This document shows positions 27,202 to 36,963 of a stretch of 64,000 nucleotides of DNA, piece by piece. Source of the stretch: Sulfitobacter sp. F26204. GTDB taxonomy: Bacteria > Pseudomonadota > Alphaproteobacteria > Rhodobacterales > Rhodobacteraceae. The notes beneath the pieces were generated by a model, which saw only the letters and a program-made list of their open reading frames with translations, had not been told where the DNA came from and did no database searches. Location of the stretch: positions 372,001-436,000 of the forward strand of contig NZ_JAPMLQ010000003.1 in the NCBI RefSeq assembly GCF_026410305.1. The letters run 5' to 3'. The position numbers and the translations under genes were made by a program. Position 1 is the stretch's first letter; every line of letters starts with the position of its first letter.

Positions 27202-30200
27202 CTATCTGCCTTCAAAGCGACGTTCAACGGGTGTTTGCTCTGCTGGTTTTTGCCGGGGCAAGGTGCTTTCGCTTACGCCATCGACCTCGGGCAGTTCCGG
27301 GGGCGGCGCGCGAAATATCTCGCGAAACATCGCCGGGGTCAGCGCGGAGAGTGGATTGACCGAAACCTTGGGCTCCCTTGCTTGCCCGCTCAGGGAGTAG
27401 TTGAACCCGATCAACCCTTCCCCCTTGCGGGTAAACAGTGACCCGATTCCATTCAACAGATAGACTGGCGAAATCACGCCCTGCATCGCGATCTCCCCTG
27501 TATCCAGCGCATAGGTCCCATCCATGGACAATCCCATGGAAGCACCCACTGCACTGGCTTCGGTCAGGGTCAAGCGGTTGGGTGTCAGACGAAAGCTGGC
27601 CTCCACATCCTCAAAATAGATGCCATCCCCGTTCAGCTCGTTAACCAGCCCAACAACAGAAACAGCGTTCAGCAAGGCGGCAATGCCCGGTGCATCCTTG
27701 ATCGCGACGCCGCCGATTTCAAGGCGCCCGTCAAAGGCACCGCCAGAGCCTACCGGCAGCAGAACCAGCGACAAACTGCCTCCAACGACCTGTTTTAGCA
27801 ATCCGGCGGCCCGTAAAACCTGTCCGGCGTCCGAGGAGACCAATCGCACCGTGCTGCGTTTTGATTGCGGCACCAAATTACCCTCTACCGGTGCCTCGCC
27901 GTTCAGCAACGCCTTAAATCGGCCATCAAGGCCCTTGATGGTATCAAATCGCCCATTCATTTGTGTCAATGCAATTGTGTCGGTGATTTGCAATCGGTCG
28001 AGTGCCACTTCCATTGGAGGCGTGTCCGGGTCCGGCACCCCGGAACCAAATGCCGCTCTGCGCAGGTCAAGCGATCCGCCGCGCAACACTACCTGTACCG
28101 GTTTGCCAGCGCCACGCCCAACCAGATCCAGCGGCACGTCAAGCCAATTGCCGACCTTGACCTGATCAAAGCGTATGCGATCCAAAGTACCGCCCTGTTT
28201 GAGTTGCACCAGCCCTGATGCAGACAAGCCGTTGGCCGAAACCTCCAGCCTGTCTACTGAAGGAACCGCCCCCAGGGTCACGCCGACATCAAGCCGGCCC
28301 GCCCGGTTTGCAGGTTTGCGCCAGGAAACCTGCGGCACTGTCAGCCTCAGCCCGACCAGATCAGAGCGCAGTCGCAATCGCGGAGGGGCACCCCGGTTCA
28401 GCGTCACCTCAACCTCGCCGCGACCTTGACCGGACACCGACCCTTCGGGCAATCGGATGCCAAACCGGTCCAGGGAGTCATTGTTCAGGGGAAATTGCGC
28501 ATTTAGTTTTCCCGCGGCAGCATCAGGCCCAACCGGTTGCTTGAGAACCGCATCAAAGGGAACACCGTCAATCTGCCCCTTGCCGGTTAGGGTAAAACCG
28601 CTGTTGTCTACAAACAACGCCAACTTTGCTGCCTCAATGCTGCGGCCCTTCACCAGAACATCAGATTGCAACCCGATGAGATCGCCCTGCACGTGATAAT
28701 CAACCTTGACCCGCTGTCCGCGTTTCAACGGCAGGGCGAGCGTACCGCTCAGTGCCGCCTCACCGCTGGCAAGGGCCACAGGCAGCTTGGCCTTGTCCAT
28801 CACGGACAGGGGAGGCATGTTCAACAATGATAAAGCTGCGGTGATGCCCGACCGCGCCTCCAGCCGGACAATCGCCGGCGTGCCGTCCTTGGCGCGAATG
28901 TTCGGGATGATGAAGGATGAACCAGTCATCTTAATTGCGCCCCCCTCGGGCGGCGTGAGGTTTCCGCTGTCCAGAGAGACCACCAGACGATCATTGGTCA
29001 GAGTGACGTGGCCACGCCCTTCACTGACCGGCGGCAAGGTTTTGGAAAAACGCACCGTCGCTTCTTCGAAATCAAGGGCAAGATAGGTCTGGGGCGGCGC
29101 ACCCGGCGAGCGGCGCACAGCCGCGTCAATATTGTGAACAACACCGGCCATGAGGTTTTTTTCTAGCCAGCCGCGCGTATGGCTTGCTGCGCGTTGGGGC
29201 CACAGTTCCAACAAGCGCTCAGGTGCCAGGGCATCCATGCGGGCATCCAGGGCAACATGCCACCCGTCACTGTTCGCCGACACTGCGCCGGACACCACAG
29301 CGGTTTGACCCTGATCAGAGATCTGCCCCCTCCCCAAAGTAAGGCGGAAAGGGTCCAGTTCCAGACGGAAATCCACCTCGGCCCGCGCAAGGCTTACAGG
29401 CGCATCGTAAAGGTCGCTCGGATTGGCGGAAAGGCCCGACAGTTGAATCTGGCCGACAAGATCCTTCAGCTTGCCCGTGTCACCGTCCAGTCCCAAGACA
29501 GCCGTGCCCGCCGCCTGCCCGGTCACCCATTTGCTGCGCAGGGAAAGTTCGGCGAAAGTCAGCAATTTTTCCGCAGGTTCGTAGCTAAAGTAACTGCGCG
29601 CCCCTTCAAAGGGGATCGCGCTGGTGCCGGCATTGGGCTGCACCACACCAGCGCCAATTTGCAGGGTCGCGGCCAGCGGCTTGAAAGTGGCATCTTCGTT
29701 CAGCCCCGACCTGACCGACCCCGAAATCGGGGCCTTGAGCACCCCCAGCCATGCAAAGGCCGGGCCTTGTGCAGCAATATCCTGCGCCCCGACATCTTCG
29801 AATGCCATCCCGAATTCCGCAGCAGTTTCGCCAATCTGGCTGGTGTAGTTCGCCGCCAGTGTCGCGACCCCGACTCCTCCATCGAGAATCGCAAGATCCG
29901 CGTTGATGCGCAGGGCGTCCCCATCACGCACCAGCTTCATGCGACCGCCATCCAAGGTCCAGACCCGCCCCGAACGCGCATCTTCAAAGCGCAGGGTCAG
30001 TGACCGCAGATCAACATCACGCAGCATGTTCAATGCCGGGCTTAGCAGCACATCATCCACCTGTCCGATCAGTTCTGGCAGTGTCGCCGCTTCGCGTTCC
30101 GCGCCAAAACCGCTGAGACCGGTCTGCACCGACACGCGGCCGTCCTCATCGCGTCTGAGACGCGCCACGAGGCCGGTCAGTGCAATGGCTTTTGGCTGAA

Positions 30201-30612
30201 CGTGGCCTTCCAACATGCTCCGGGTGGAAAAAGTGGCCTTGAATTCACTGAACCTGATGAGTTCCTCACCCGTGACGGCGCGAACGGCCACATTGCGCAG
30301 GCGAATGCGGGGGCGCCAGCCTTCCTCCATCAAAAACGCCATTTCACCGAAACGCACCCGCGCCTGAGGCAGTTCCCTCGCAATCCTTGCCTCAATCATC
30401 GTGCGAGCCCAGGCTGGTGCTGTTACTGCGTTGTTTTTGAGATAATAAACCGCACTTCCGACCAACAACACAGCCACGGTCGCGAATCCAAGGGCGGCAT
30501 TCAGGATCCACACCAGCGACCGCCCCAAATAGCGCGACGGCCTTTTTGCGGATCCGGATTTTTCCGGTCGAGGTGTGGCGGAATCGCTCATCTTCATCCG
30601 ATTCAGGGTCAT
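27202..30612 (-). CDS. Large AsmA/YhdP-like envelope protein
   Basis: 1136 residues. A cytoplasmic N-terminus with basic residues, one membrane span (about 36-60, WILNAALGFATVAVLLVGSAVYYL) and a very long periplasmic part of beta-rich repeats typical of DUF3971/AsmA-like proteins such as YhdP and TamB, which are thought to carry phospholipids to the outer membrane. The end has an AsmA-type C-terminal region (about 960-1080, ALLNAVSVVGLVNELNGDG, ISPVYLLNGIGSLF) and a Pro-rich tail. M1 at 30612 is kept; ATGs at 30597 and 30591 are also possible. Confidence 0.82.
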   Translation of the reverse strand: MTLNRMKMSDSATPRPEKSGSAKRPSRYLGRSLVWILNAALGFATVAVLLVGSAVYYLKNNAVTAPAWARTMIEARIARELPQARVRFGEMAFLMEEGWRPRIRLRNVAVRAVTGEELIRFSEFKATFSTRSMLEGHVQPKAIALTGLVARLRRDEDGRVSVQTGLSGFGAEREAATLPELIGQVDDVLLSPALNMLRDVDLRSLTLRFEDARSGRVWTLDGGRMKLVRDGDALRINADLAILDGGVGVATLAANYTSQIGETAAEFGMAFEDVGAQDIAAQGPAFAWLGVLKAPISGSVRSGLNEDATFKPLAATLQIGAGVVQPNAGTSAIPFEGARSYFSYEPAEKLLTFAELSLRSKWVTGQAAGTAVLGLDGDTGKLKDLVGQIQLSGLSANPSDLYDAPVSLARAEVDFRLELDPFRLTLGRGQISDQGQTAVVSGAVSANSDGWHVALDARMDALAPERLLELWPQRAASHTRGWLEKNLMAGVVHNIDAAVRRSPGAPPQTYLALDFEEATVRFSKTLPPVSEGRGHVTLTNDRLVVSLDSGNLTPPEGGAIKMTGSSFIIPNIRAKDGTPAIVRLEARSGITAALSLLNMPPLSVMDKAKLPVALASGEAALSGTLALPLKRGQRVKVDYHVQGDLIGLQSDVLVKGRSIEAAKLALFVDNSGFTLTGKGQIDGVPFDAVLKQPVGPDAAAGKLNAQFPLNNDSLDRFGIRLPEGSVSGQGRGEVEVTLNRGAPPRLRLRSDLVGLRLTVPQVSWRKPANRAGRLDVGVTLGAVPSVDRLEVSANGLSASGLVQLKQGGTLDRIRFDQVKVGNWLDVPLDLVGRGAGKPVQVVLRGGSLDLRRAAFGSGVPDPDTPPMEVALDRLQITDTIALTQMNGRFDTIKGLDGRFKALLNGEAPVEGNLVPQSKRSTVRLVSSDAGQVLRAAGLLKQVVGGSLSLVLLPVGSGGAFDGRLEIGGVAIKDAPGIAALLNAVSVVGLVNELNGDGIYFEDVEASFRLTPNRLTLTEASAVGASMGLSMDGTYALDTGEIAMQGVISPVYLLNGIGSLFTRKGEGLIGFNYSLSGQAREPKVSVNPLSALTPAMFREIFRAPPPELPEVDGVSESTLPRQKPAEQTPVERRFEGR

Positions 30613-30736
30613 GGGTACCTGGGAAATGTCAGCCGTTTGATTGTAGGCTTGGCACGCGCCAGTATCGCTCTAGTATGTCAGGCCACAATCGCGCTTCCAA
30701 GTGCCAACCCTAAGCCAAGCAAAAGAGATCTTTTTC

Positions 30737-31198
30737 ATGCCAGAAATCGCCGACTTAGCCCCCGATTTTACGTTACCCGTCACCGGTGGTGGCAGCGTAA
30801 CGCTCAGTGCACTTCGGGGCGCACCTGTTGTCTTGTTTTTTTATCCACGCGACGACACACCGGGGTGCACCACAGAAAGCATCGGTTTCTCTGCGAAACT
30901 GGCCGATTTTGAAGCTGCCGGCGCAAAGGTGTTTGGCATCTCACGCGATACCATGGCGAAACATGACAAATTCACAGCCAAGCATGAATTGACCGTGCCG
31001 TTGCTATCTGACGAAGACGGCACCGCAACCGAGGCCTACGGCGTATGGGTCGAGAAAAATATGTACGGCAAGAAATCGATGGGGATAGAGCGGGCGACCT
31101 ATCTGATTGGCGCGGACGGCAAGGTTGCGCAGGTTTGGCGCAGGGTAAAAGTGGCAGGTCATGTCGATGCTGTTCTTGAAACGGTTCGCGGGCTGTGA
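30737..31198 (+). CDS. bcp: Peroxiredoxin, BCP/PrxQ family, 1-Cys form
   Basis: 153 residues. Thiol peroxidase that reduces peroxides. Peroxidatic Cys44 sits in DDTPGCTTES. It is the only Cys in the protein: the position five residues on, where E. coli BCP has its resolving Cys, is Ile49. It must therefore be reduced by another thiol, perhaps a glutaredoxin or thioredoxin. Thioredoxin-fold marks PDFTLPV and VVLFFYPRD are present. ATG at 30737 follows AAAGAGATCTTTTTC; the upstream ATG at 30701 lacks a site. Confidence 0.92.
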   Translation: MPEIADLAPDFTLPVTGGGSVTLSALRGAPVVLFFYPRDDTPGCTTESIGFSAKLADFEAAGAKVFGISRDTMAKHDKFTAKHELTVPLLSDEDGTATEAYGVWVEKNMYGKKSMGIERATYLIGADGKVAQVWRRVKVAGHVDAVLETVRGL

Positions 31199-31998
31199 TG
31201 GCCTTGGCCCAAATGGCCGAATCCGTGCTGAACTGTGCGGACGGGCGCGAAAAAACGGCATTGTCACGACGCCTGGCAGCAGAATGGCAGGCCGCCCGCT
31301 CCGCTGGTGAAAGCCCTGAAATCGGCCATGGTGATCCGCCCCTGCATCCGGCACGTCCGGCCAAACCCGAGTTGCTCAGCCCGCGCGAGGTGCCCAGCCG
31401 CAAACCGGGAACGCCCGAAGGCCGGATCGCGATGTTGCACGCAGTGGCGCATATCGAACTCAACGCCGTTGACCTGCACTGGGACATAATTGCCCGGTTT
31501 AGCGATGTCGAAATGCCCATGGGGTTTTATGACGATTGGGTCAAAGCGGCAGATGAAGAATCCAAGCATTTCAATCTGATGGCTGATTGCCTTGAGGAAC
31601 TGGGCAGTTTTTATGGCGCCCTGCCCGCCCATGCTGGCATGTGGCGTGCTGCCGAAGATACCGCAACAGATTTCATGGGTCGTCTTGCCGTTGTGCCGAT
31701 GGTGCTAGAGGCGCGCGGCCTTGATGTGACACCGGGCATGATCAAACTGTTCAAACAGGCGAAGGCCGAGAGCGCCGTCGCAGCACTTGAGACCATCTAT
31801 GCCGAAGAAGTCGCGCATGTCGCATATGGCAGCAAATGGTTTCATTTTCTTTGCGGCCGATACAATGAGGATCCCAAAGAGCGGTTTCACGCGCTGGTAC
31901 GGACCTATTTTCATGGATTGTTGAAACCACCTTTCAACGAAGAGAAACGCGCAGAGGCAGGCATTCCACCCGATTTCTATTGGCCATTGACCGCCTGA
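31198..31998 (+). CDS. DUF455 family ferritin-like protein
   Basis: 266 residues. A four-helix ferritin-like domain carries repeated Glu and ExxH carboxylate-histidine sites: AHIELNAVDLHWD (about 84-96), ADEESKHFNLMAD (about 118-130), EARGLDVTPG, and YAEEVAHVAYGSKWFHF (about 201-217). These are the marks of DUF455. A di-iron role is likely by fold but the reaction is unknown. The ATG overlaps the bcp stop (GTGATG), so expression is tied to the peroxiredoxin. A GTG at 31195 could also start it. Confidence 0.85.
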   Translation: MALAQMAESVLNCADGREKTALSRRLAAEWQAARSAGESPEIGHGDPPLHPARPAKPELLSPREVPSRKPGTPEGRIAMLHAVAHIELNAVDLHWDIIARFSDVEMPMGFYDDWVKAADEESKHFNLMADCLEELGSFYGALPAHAGMWRAAEDTATDFMGRLAVVPMVLEARGLDVTPGMIKLFKQAKAESAVAALETIYAEEVAHVAYGSKWFHFLCGRYNEDPKERFHALVRTYFHGLLKPPFNEEKRAEAGIPPDFYWPLTA

Positions 31999-32222
31999 GC
32001 TGGCCCGGATGTAGCGTGAACCACACTACCCAAGTCACTGGAATAGGCGGATTTATGCCAATTTGCACCTTTCCGGCTATTTGACGCTGGGACATTGTTC
32101 AACAGGCTTGCCCCGAGGGGGTGCACTGGCTAGGAAGCTTTAAGCAAAAAACATGCCGGCAAGACGGCACGACAAGAATGCCAAAAACGGCAGGACAACC
32201 GGGACGCTGAGAGGGATCATAC

Positions 32223-33551
32223 GTGCGCACAAGGCTCGCCATCAAAACCCATGCCATTTTGGAAAAATATTTTCCTGAACGTCGCGTCTTTCTCAAGTCC
32301 GACAATGATACACGATTCATACGTCTGCGCCCCAGCACGCAGTTGATTGCATTCACGGGCTGCGCCTGTCTGGTCGCCTGGTCGATTGTGGCGACGGCCG
32401 TCATCTTGATGGACAGCATCGGGTCGGGCAATTTTCGCGAACAGGCCAAGCGCGACCAACGCACCTATCAGGCCCGGCTGAACGATCTTTCTTCGCAGCG
32501 TGACAGCCGCGCAAGCGAAGCACTGGCCGCCCAGGAACGTTTTAACGCCGCTTTGAAACAGATTTCGACCATGCAATCCGAATTGCTTCAATCAGAAACC
32601 CGCCGCCGCGAGCTGGAAACCGGGATCGACGTGATCCAGAGCACCCTGCGCGACACCATGCACGATCGAGAGGATGCACGCGCGCAGCTTGCGGAGCTGG
32701 AGGGCAGTCTTGACGAAGGCGGGACCGGGGCAGTGCGCATGGCGACTAATGCGGCACCTCTGGGTTTTTTGGCCGAAGCGCTTGAACAGACCGCCAAAGA
32801 GCGGGATCAGGTTGTCGCCGACGCACAGGAAGCCCTGCTAGAAGCAGATCGCATGTCGCAACAAATTGCATTGATGAAAGATCAAAACGATACGATTTTC
32901 CGCCAACTCGAAGAGGCAATGACCGTTTCGGTGGCACCGCTTGATAAAATGTTCCGCAGCGCGGGCATGCCGACAGACCGGATCTTGGCAACGGTGCGCC
33001 GTGGTTATTCCGGCCAGGGTGGCCCGCTTGCACCACTGTCTTTCAGCACCCGTGGCGAGGCACCTTCAGGCGACACCTTGCGCGCCAACCGTCTGTTGAA
33101 CCAGATGGACCGCCTGAATCTCTACCGGATCGCCGCCCAAAAGGCCCCTTTTGCCAACCCGGTGAAAGATGCATTCCGATTCACCAGCAAGTTCGGCTTC
33201 CGTCGTGACCCCAAGACCGGTGGTCGACGCATGCATTCTGGCGTTGATTTCGCTGCGGGAAGCGGCACACCACTTTATGCGACGGCGGACGGTGTTGTGA
33301 CTCATGCAGGTTGGCAATCAGGATATGGTAGACTTGTCAAAATCCAGCATGAATTCGGCATTGAAACCCGCTATGCACACCAGTCCCGTATCCGCGTAAA
33401 AGTTGGACAAAGGGTCTCGCGTGGGCAACATATCGGTGATATGGGAGCTTCTGGACGAGTAACCGGCGTTCACCTACATTACGAAGTGCGTGTAGGTGGC
33501 AAGGCTGTAAACCCGATGATCTATATCAAGGCAGCAAACGATGTTTTCTAA
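32223..33551 (+). CDS. M23 family peptidoglycan endopeptidase with coiled coil
   Basis: 442 residues from a GTG with GAGAGGG upstream. An N-terminal cytoplasmic part, a single membrane span (about 39-62), a long coiled coil (about 75-230) and a C-terminal LytM domain (about 325-440). The zinc site is complete: HSGVD (about 338) and HLHYE (about 417), so the enzyme should be active on peptide cross-links rather than a dead activator. It shares 11 bases with the downstream bactofilin gene, implying coupled expression and a common role in cell shape. Confidence 0.93.
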   Translation: MRTRLAIKTHAILEKYFPERRVFLKSDNDTRFIRLRPSTQLIAFTGCACLVAWSIVATAVILMDSIGSGNFREQAKRDQRTYQARLNDLSSQRDSRASEALAAQERFNAALKQISTMQSELLQSETRRRELETGIDVIQSTLRDTMHDREDARAQLAELEGSLDEGGTGAVRMATNAAPLGFLAEALEQTAKERDQVVADAQEALLEADRMSQQIALMKDQNDTIFRQLEEAMTVSVAPLDKMFRSAGMPTDRILATVRRGYSGQGGPLAPLSFSTRGEAPSGDTLRANRLLNQMDRLNLYRIAAQKAPFANPVKDAFRFTSKFGFRRDPKTGGRRMHSGVDFAAGSGTPLYATADGVVTHAGWQSGYGRLVKIQHEFGIETRYAHQSRIRVKVGQRVSRGQHIGDMGASGRVTGVHLHYEVRVGGKAVNPMIYIKAANDVF

Positions 33552-34056
33552 AAGCAAAATCAACGACCCCGCCCCGAACAAGGACGCAGACACATCTAAA
33601 CCCGCAGGCACCACGCCACCAGCAACGCCACAGGCGTCTCCACAGGCCAAGCCAAGCGAATTCAAGGCCAGCGCACCAAAAGCAAAGCCCCCTGCTTCGT
33701 TGCTGTCGGCTGACCTTCACGTCACCGGCAACATGAAGACTACCGGCGATATTCAGGTCGAAGGTACAGTTGAGGGCGACATTCGTGCGCATTTGCTAAC
33801 CATCGGTGAAAGCGCAACCATCAAAGGCGAAGTGATTGCTGATGATGTTGTGATAAACGGCCGCATTGTCGGACGTGTACGCGGCCTGAAAGTGCGCCTT
33901 ACGTCAACAGCACGTGTTGAGGGTGATATCATCCACAAGACCATTGCGATTGAATCCGGTGCGCATTTCGAAGGATCCGTGCAGCGCCAGGACGATCCTC
34001 TGAACCCCGGTGCGAAATCTTCGCCAGTGCCAAAGGGTAACCCGGCTGCTGGCTGA
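33541..34056 (+). CDS. Bactofilin
   Basis: 171 residues. A Pro/Ala/Lys-rich N-terminal tail (1-50) precedes the beta-helical bactofilin domain (about 58-150), marked by GNMKTTGDIQVEGTVEGDI, AEVIADDVVINGRIVGRVRG and RVEGDIIHKTI. Bactofilins polymerise without nucleotide and anchor peptidoglycan enzymes at the membrane. The start codon lies inside the end of the M23 gene. A terminator follows 27 bases after the stop. Confidence 0.95.
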   Translation: MFSKSKINDPAPNKDADTSKPAGTTPPATPQASPQAKPSEFKASAPKAKPPASLLSADLHVTGNMKTTGDIQVEGTVEGDIRAHLLTIGESATIKGEVIADDVVINGRIVGRVRGLKVRLTSTARVEGDIIHKTIAIESGAHFEGSVQRQDDPLNPGAKSSPVPKGNPAAG

Positions 34057-34082
34057 ACCGCCCCCCAATGATATGCAGTTTA

Positions 34083-34115
34083 GGCATCGCCGCGTACCGG
34101 CGGTGCCTTTTCTTT
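34083..34115 (+). terminator. Intrinsic terminator after bactofilin
   Basis: GGCATCGCCG and CGGCGGTGCC pair over 10 bp (one T-G) around a 5-base loop CGTAC, followed by TTTTCTTT. It closes the M23-bactofilin transcript. Confidence 0.9.
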
Positions 34116-34380
34116 GTATATCGCCTGATGAAGTTGTGTAAGCCAACCTCACTTCATACGCCAATAGCAAAACCACACCGGATACGGTTTTTTAGACCCA
34201 CCTGCCCGCTCGGACTTGATCGGGGTCTGGTCCAATTTCAAGGAAGATACCGGCTTTCCTGTCTTGATCCCCTGATTGCCGGGCCGCACCAGGTCTAAAA
34301 CAAGCCATTCCCGCCTCCCGGTTTGCCAGGCTCTTTAACACCTGCGGGCGCATGATCCGGCCCCCCCTGGCGCAATCTGA

Positions 34381-34410
34381 AATAAAAAGGGCACGCTTTG
34401 CAGCGCGCCC
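34381..34410 (-). terminator. Intrinsic terminator after the cyclophilin pair
   Basis: On the minus strand GGGCGCGCT and AGCGTGCCC form a 9-bp stem with a GCAA loop, followed by TTTTTATT. It lies about 38 bases beyond the stop of the secreted cyclophilin. Confidence 0.9.
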
Positions 34411-34447
34411 TTCAATCCCTATAGGCTTTCGATCAGCACAGGGGAAA

Positions 34448-35017
34448 TCAATCGATGACCGTAACGGTTTTCATCATATCAGGTGTGCCGACCACTGCGC
34501 CATTGGCACCAGTGCCAAGTTTGATCGCATCAACCACATCCTGTCCTTCGGTGACGCGACCGACGACAGTGTACTGGCCGTTCAGGAAATGCCCCGCATC
34601 GAACATGATGAAAAACTGGCTGTTTGCAGAATCCGGATTTTGCGAACGGGCCATGCCGACCACGCCCTTGTCGAAGGGTTCATCAGAAAATTCTGCTGGC
34701 ACATTGGGAAGATCAGAGCCACCCATGCCAGCGCGACGGATGTCGCCCCCCTCGGCCTTCCCGAATTTCACGTCCCCGGTCTGGGCCATGAAGCCTTCGA
34801 TCACCCGGTGAAACACGACGCCGTCATAGGCGCCTTGCTTGGCCAATGTTGTGATCCGCTCGACATGCTGGGGTGCCAGATCTTCAAGCAGGTCGATTGT
34901 GATGGTGCCGTTGGCTTCGCCTGCCACTTCGATCTTGAGGCCCGTCGCTGCTGCCGACGTGCCCAGGAGGGCTGCCAGAATACTGCCGGTAGCAAATGCC
35001 TTAAACATCCGCTGCAA
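34448..35017 (-). CDS. Peptidyl-prolyl cis-trans isomerase, secreted cyclophilin
   Basis: 189 residues with a signal peptide (MQRMFKAFATGSILAALLG, likely cut near residue 23), so it is a periplasmic folding helper. Cyclophilin marks: VVFHRVIEGFMAQTGD (about 69-84), NPDSANSQFFIMF (about 127-139) and FLNGQYTVVGRVTEG. It overlaps the end of the preceding cytoplasmic cyclophilin gene by 17 bases. An ATG three codons on is an alternative start. Confidence 0.95.
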   Translation of the reverse strand: MQRMFKAFATGSILAALLGTSAAATGLKIEVAGEANGTITIDLLEDLAPQHVERITTLAKQGAYDGVVFHRVIEGFMAQTGDVKFGKAEGGDIRRAGMGGSDLPNVPAEFSDEPFDKGVVGMARSQNPDSANSQFFIMFDAGHFLNGQYTVVGRVTEGQDVVDAIKLGTGANGAVVGTPDMMKTVTVID

Positions 35018-35507
35018 CCTTCATGCTGATCATACGATCCGGTTTTGCCGGGGGTTCGCCACGTGCGATCGCATCCACATGTTCCATGCCCGAAGTCACC
35101 TGTCCGTAGACGGTATATTGGCCGTTCAGGAAATCATTGTCGGAAAAATTGATGAAAAACTGGCTATTCGCGCTGTCAGGGTTGGCCGAACGTGCCGCAC
35201 CGATGGAACCACGCGCATGTGGCACCTTGGAAAACTCTGCCGGTACATTGCCCAGATCAGAACCGCCTGTTCCGGCCATGCGCAGGTTAAAGCCATCTTC
35301 CATATTGCCGTGTTCTACGTCACCGGTCTGAGCCATGAAGCCCTCGATCACGCGATGAAAGCAGACATTGTCATATTTGCCTGCACGCACCAGCTCTTTC
35401 ATGCGTTCAACATGTTTAGGGGCAAGGTCCGGCAGCAACTCGATTGTGACAGTGCCACCAGTAAGTTCCATCAGGATGGTGTTTTCGGGGTCTTTGGTCT
35501 CGGCCAT
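35001..35507 (-). CDS. Peptidyl-prolyl cis-trans isomerase, cytoplasmic cyclophilin
   Basis: 168 residues without a signal peptide. Cyclophilin marks VCFHRVIEGFMAQTGDVEHG (about 48-67), NPDSANSQFFINF and FLNGQYTVYGQVTSG. Its segments are close to those of the next gene, which differs mainly by its export signal, so the pair looks like a local duplication with one copy sent to the periplasm. ATG follows AAAGGAGCGCCGC. Confidence 0.95.
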   Translation of the reverse strand: MAETKDPENTILMELTGGTVTIELLPDLAPKHVERMKELVRAGKYDNVCFHRVIEGFMAQTGDVEHGNMEDGFNLRMAGTGGSDLGNVPAEFSKVPHARGSIGAARSANPDSANSQFFINFSDNDFLNGQYTVYGQVTSGMEHVDAIARGEPPAKPDRMISMKVAADV

Positions 35508-35633
35508 GCGGCGCTCCTTTAACTGATTTTCTCTTAACTAAGCGTGATCACCCCAATTGCCAAGCGAGTGGATTGACCATTTGCGCAAGAAAGGCAAAAC
35601 ACCTGTGAAACTTATGGGACAAGGATACAGAAC

Positions 35634-36839
35634 ATGGGCTGGAAATCGCTGGATGACATGAATGTGACGGGCAAGCGGGTGCTTGTGCGCGTCGATATCA
35701 ATGTACCGGTGGATGGTTCGGGCCGCGTCACCGACGCCACGCGGATCGAACGGATCGTGCCCACTGTACATGACATTCTTGCCAAAGGCGGCAAACCCAT
35801 TTTGCTGGCGCATTTCGGCCGCCCCAAGGGACAGGTCAAACTTGACCTCAGCCTTGCACAGGTTCTGCCTGCGTTACGAACCGAACTGGCACGGTCTGTC
35901 GTCCTGCTTGAAACCCTCGAAGGAGCAGAGCATCTCACACAAGAGGCCAAACAGGCGGAGGTTCTGCTGCTTGAGAATATCCGTTTCCACCCCGGCGAAG
36001 AATCCAATGATCCCGAATTTGCCAAGCGGCTGGCCGCCCTTGGCGACATCTATTGCAACGATGCCTTTTCCGCGGCGCATCGTGCCCATGCCTCAACAAC
36101 GGGCATTGCCCACTTGTTGCCCGCCTGTGCAGGGCGTTTGATGCAAGCTGAATTGAGCGCGTTGGAATCCGCCCTGGGAAAGCCAGAGCGTCCAGTTGGC
36201 GCAGTCGTGGGCGGTGCCAAGGTATCGACCAAGATTGCATTGCTGGAAAATCTGGTGAACCGGCTCGACACGTTGATCATCGGCGGCGGTATGGCGAACA
36301 CCTTTTTGGGTGCAACAGGGGCAAATCTGGGCGCATCCCTGCAAGAGCCTGACTTATATGACATTGCCCGTGATATTATTGCCCAGGCAAAACGTGCCGG
36401 CTGTCGCGTGATCCTGCCCGAAGACGGTCTGGTTGCACGTAATTTCGCTGCTGACGCCCCTTACGAGGTCAAACAGTTGAACCATGCTACCGAACTGGAT
36501 GCGGACCAGATGGTGCTCGACGCAGGACCAGCCAGCATCGACGTGGCGCGCGCCGCCTTTGAAGGGATGAAAACCGTCATTTGGAATGGTCCAATGGGGG
36601 CTTTCGAAATCTCTCCGTTTGACACGGCCACTGTCGCTGCTGCAAGAATCGTGGCCGAGCGCACGAAAGATGGGGCTTTGGTATCAGTTGCAGGGGGCGG
36701 CGACACGGTCGCGGCATTGAACAAGGCGGGGGTCGCTGACGATTTTTCCTATATCTCGACTGCCGGTGGTGCCTTCTTGGAATGGATGGAAGGCAAAACC
36801 CTTCCGGGAGTCGCAGCACTGGAAGGGCGCGCCGTTTGA
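35634..36839 (+). CDS. pgk: Phosphoglycerate kinase
   Basis: 401 residues. Transfers phosphate between 1,3-bisphosphoglycerate and ADP. Marks: [13 protein letters not shown] (about 15-27), AHFGRPKG (about 59-66), [12 protein letters not shown] (about 112-123), GGAKVSTKI (about 188-196), GGGMANTFL and the C-terminal nucleotide loop [10 protein letters not shown] (about 346-355). Stands alone with its own 126-bp upstream region; the gap operator motif is not present there. Confidence 0.96.
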   Translation: MGWKSLDDMNVTGKRVLVRVDINVPVDGSGRVTDATRIERIVPTVHDILAKGGKPILLAHFGRPKGQVKLDLSLAQVLPALRTELARSVVLLETLEGAEHLTQEAKQAEVLLLENIRFHPGEESNDPEFAKRLAALGDIYCNDAFSAAHRAHASTTGIAHLLPACAGRLMQAELSALESALGKPERPVGAVVGGAKVSTKIALLENLVNRLDTLIIGGGMANTFLGATGANLGASLQEPDLYDIARDIIAQAKRAGCRVILPEDGLVARNFAADAPYEVKQLNHATELDADQMVLDAGPASIDVARAAFEGMKTVIWNGPMGAFEISPFDTATVAAARIVAERTKDGALVSVAGGGDTVAALNKAGVADDFSYISTAGGAFLEWMEGKTLPGVAALEGRAV

Positions 36840-36963
36840 TCGTCAAAAAACACACAATACATTTGAAAACATGCATTTGCGGTGCTTGAGGGATTCACAT
36901 AGCAGTAAACTTGTGTCATAGTCCCAACATACGTCCATCAAGAGACGTTCGAGGCAGACCGTT

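Larger units (their letters stand above)
34057..34447. other. Gene-free stretch between bactofilin and cyclophilin genes
   Basis: 391 bases between convergent genes. It holds the plus-strand terminator for the bactofilin gene (34083-34115) and the minus-strand terminator for the cyclophilin pair (34381-34410). Small ORFs lie here but lack ribosome sites and conserved features. I see no RNA gene in the middle 265 bases. Confidence 0.6.

Noticed and set aside
31999-32222. Possible regulatory RNA before the M23 gene
   Set aside because: GC-rich inverted bits are present but none forms a convincing structure.
34116-34380. Possible small gene or RNA between the convergent terminators
   Set aside because: Short frames without ribosome site and no clear fold.
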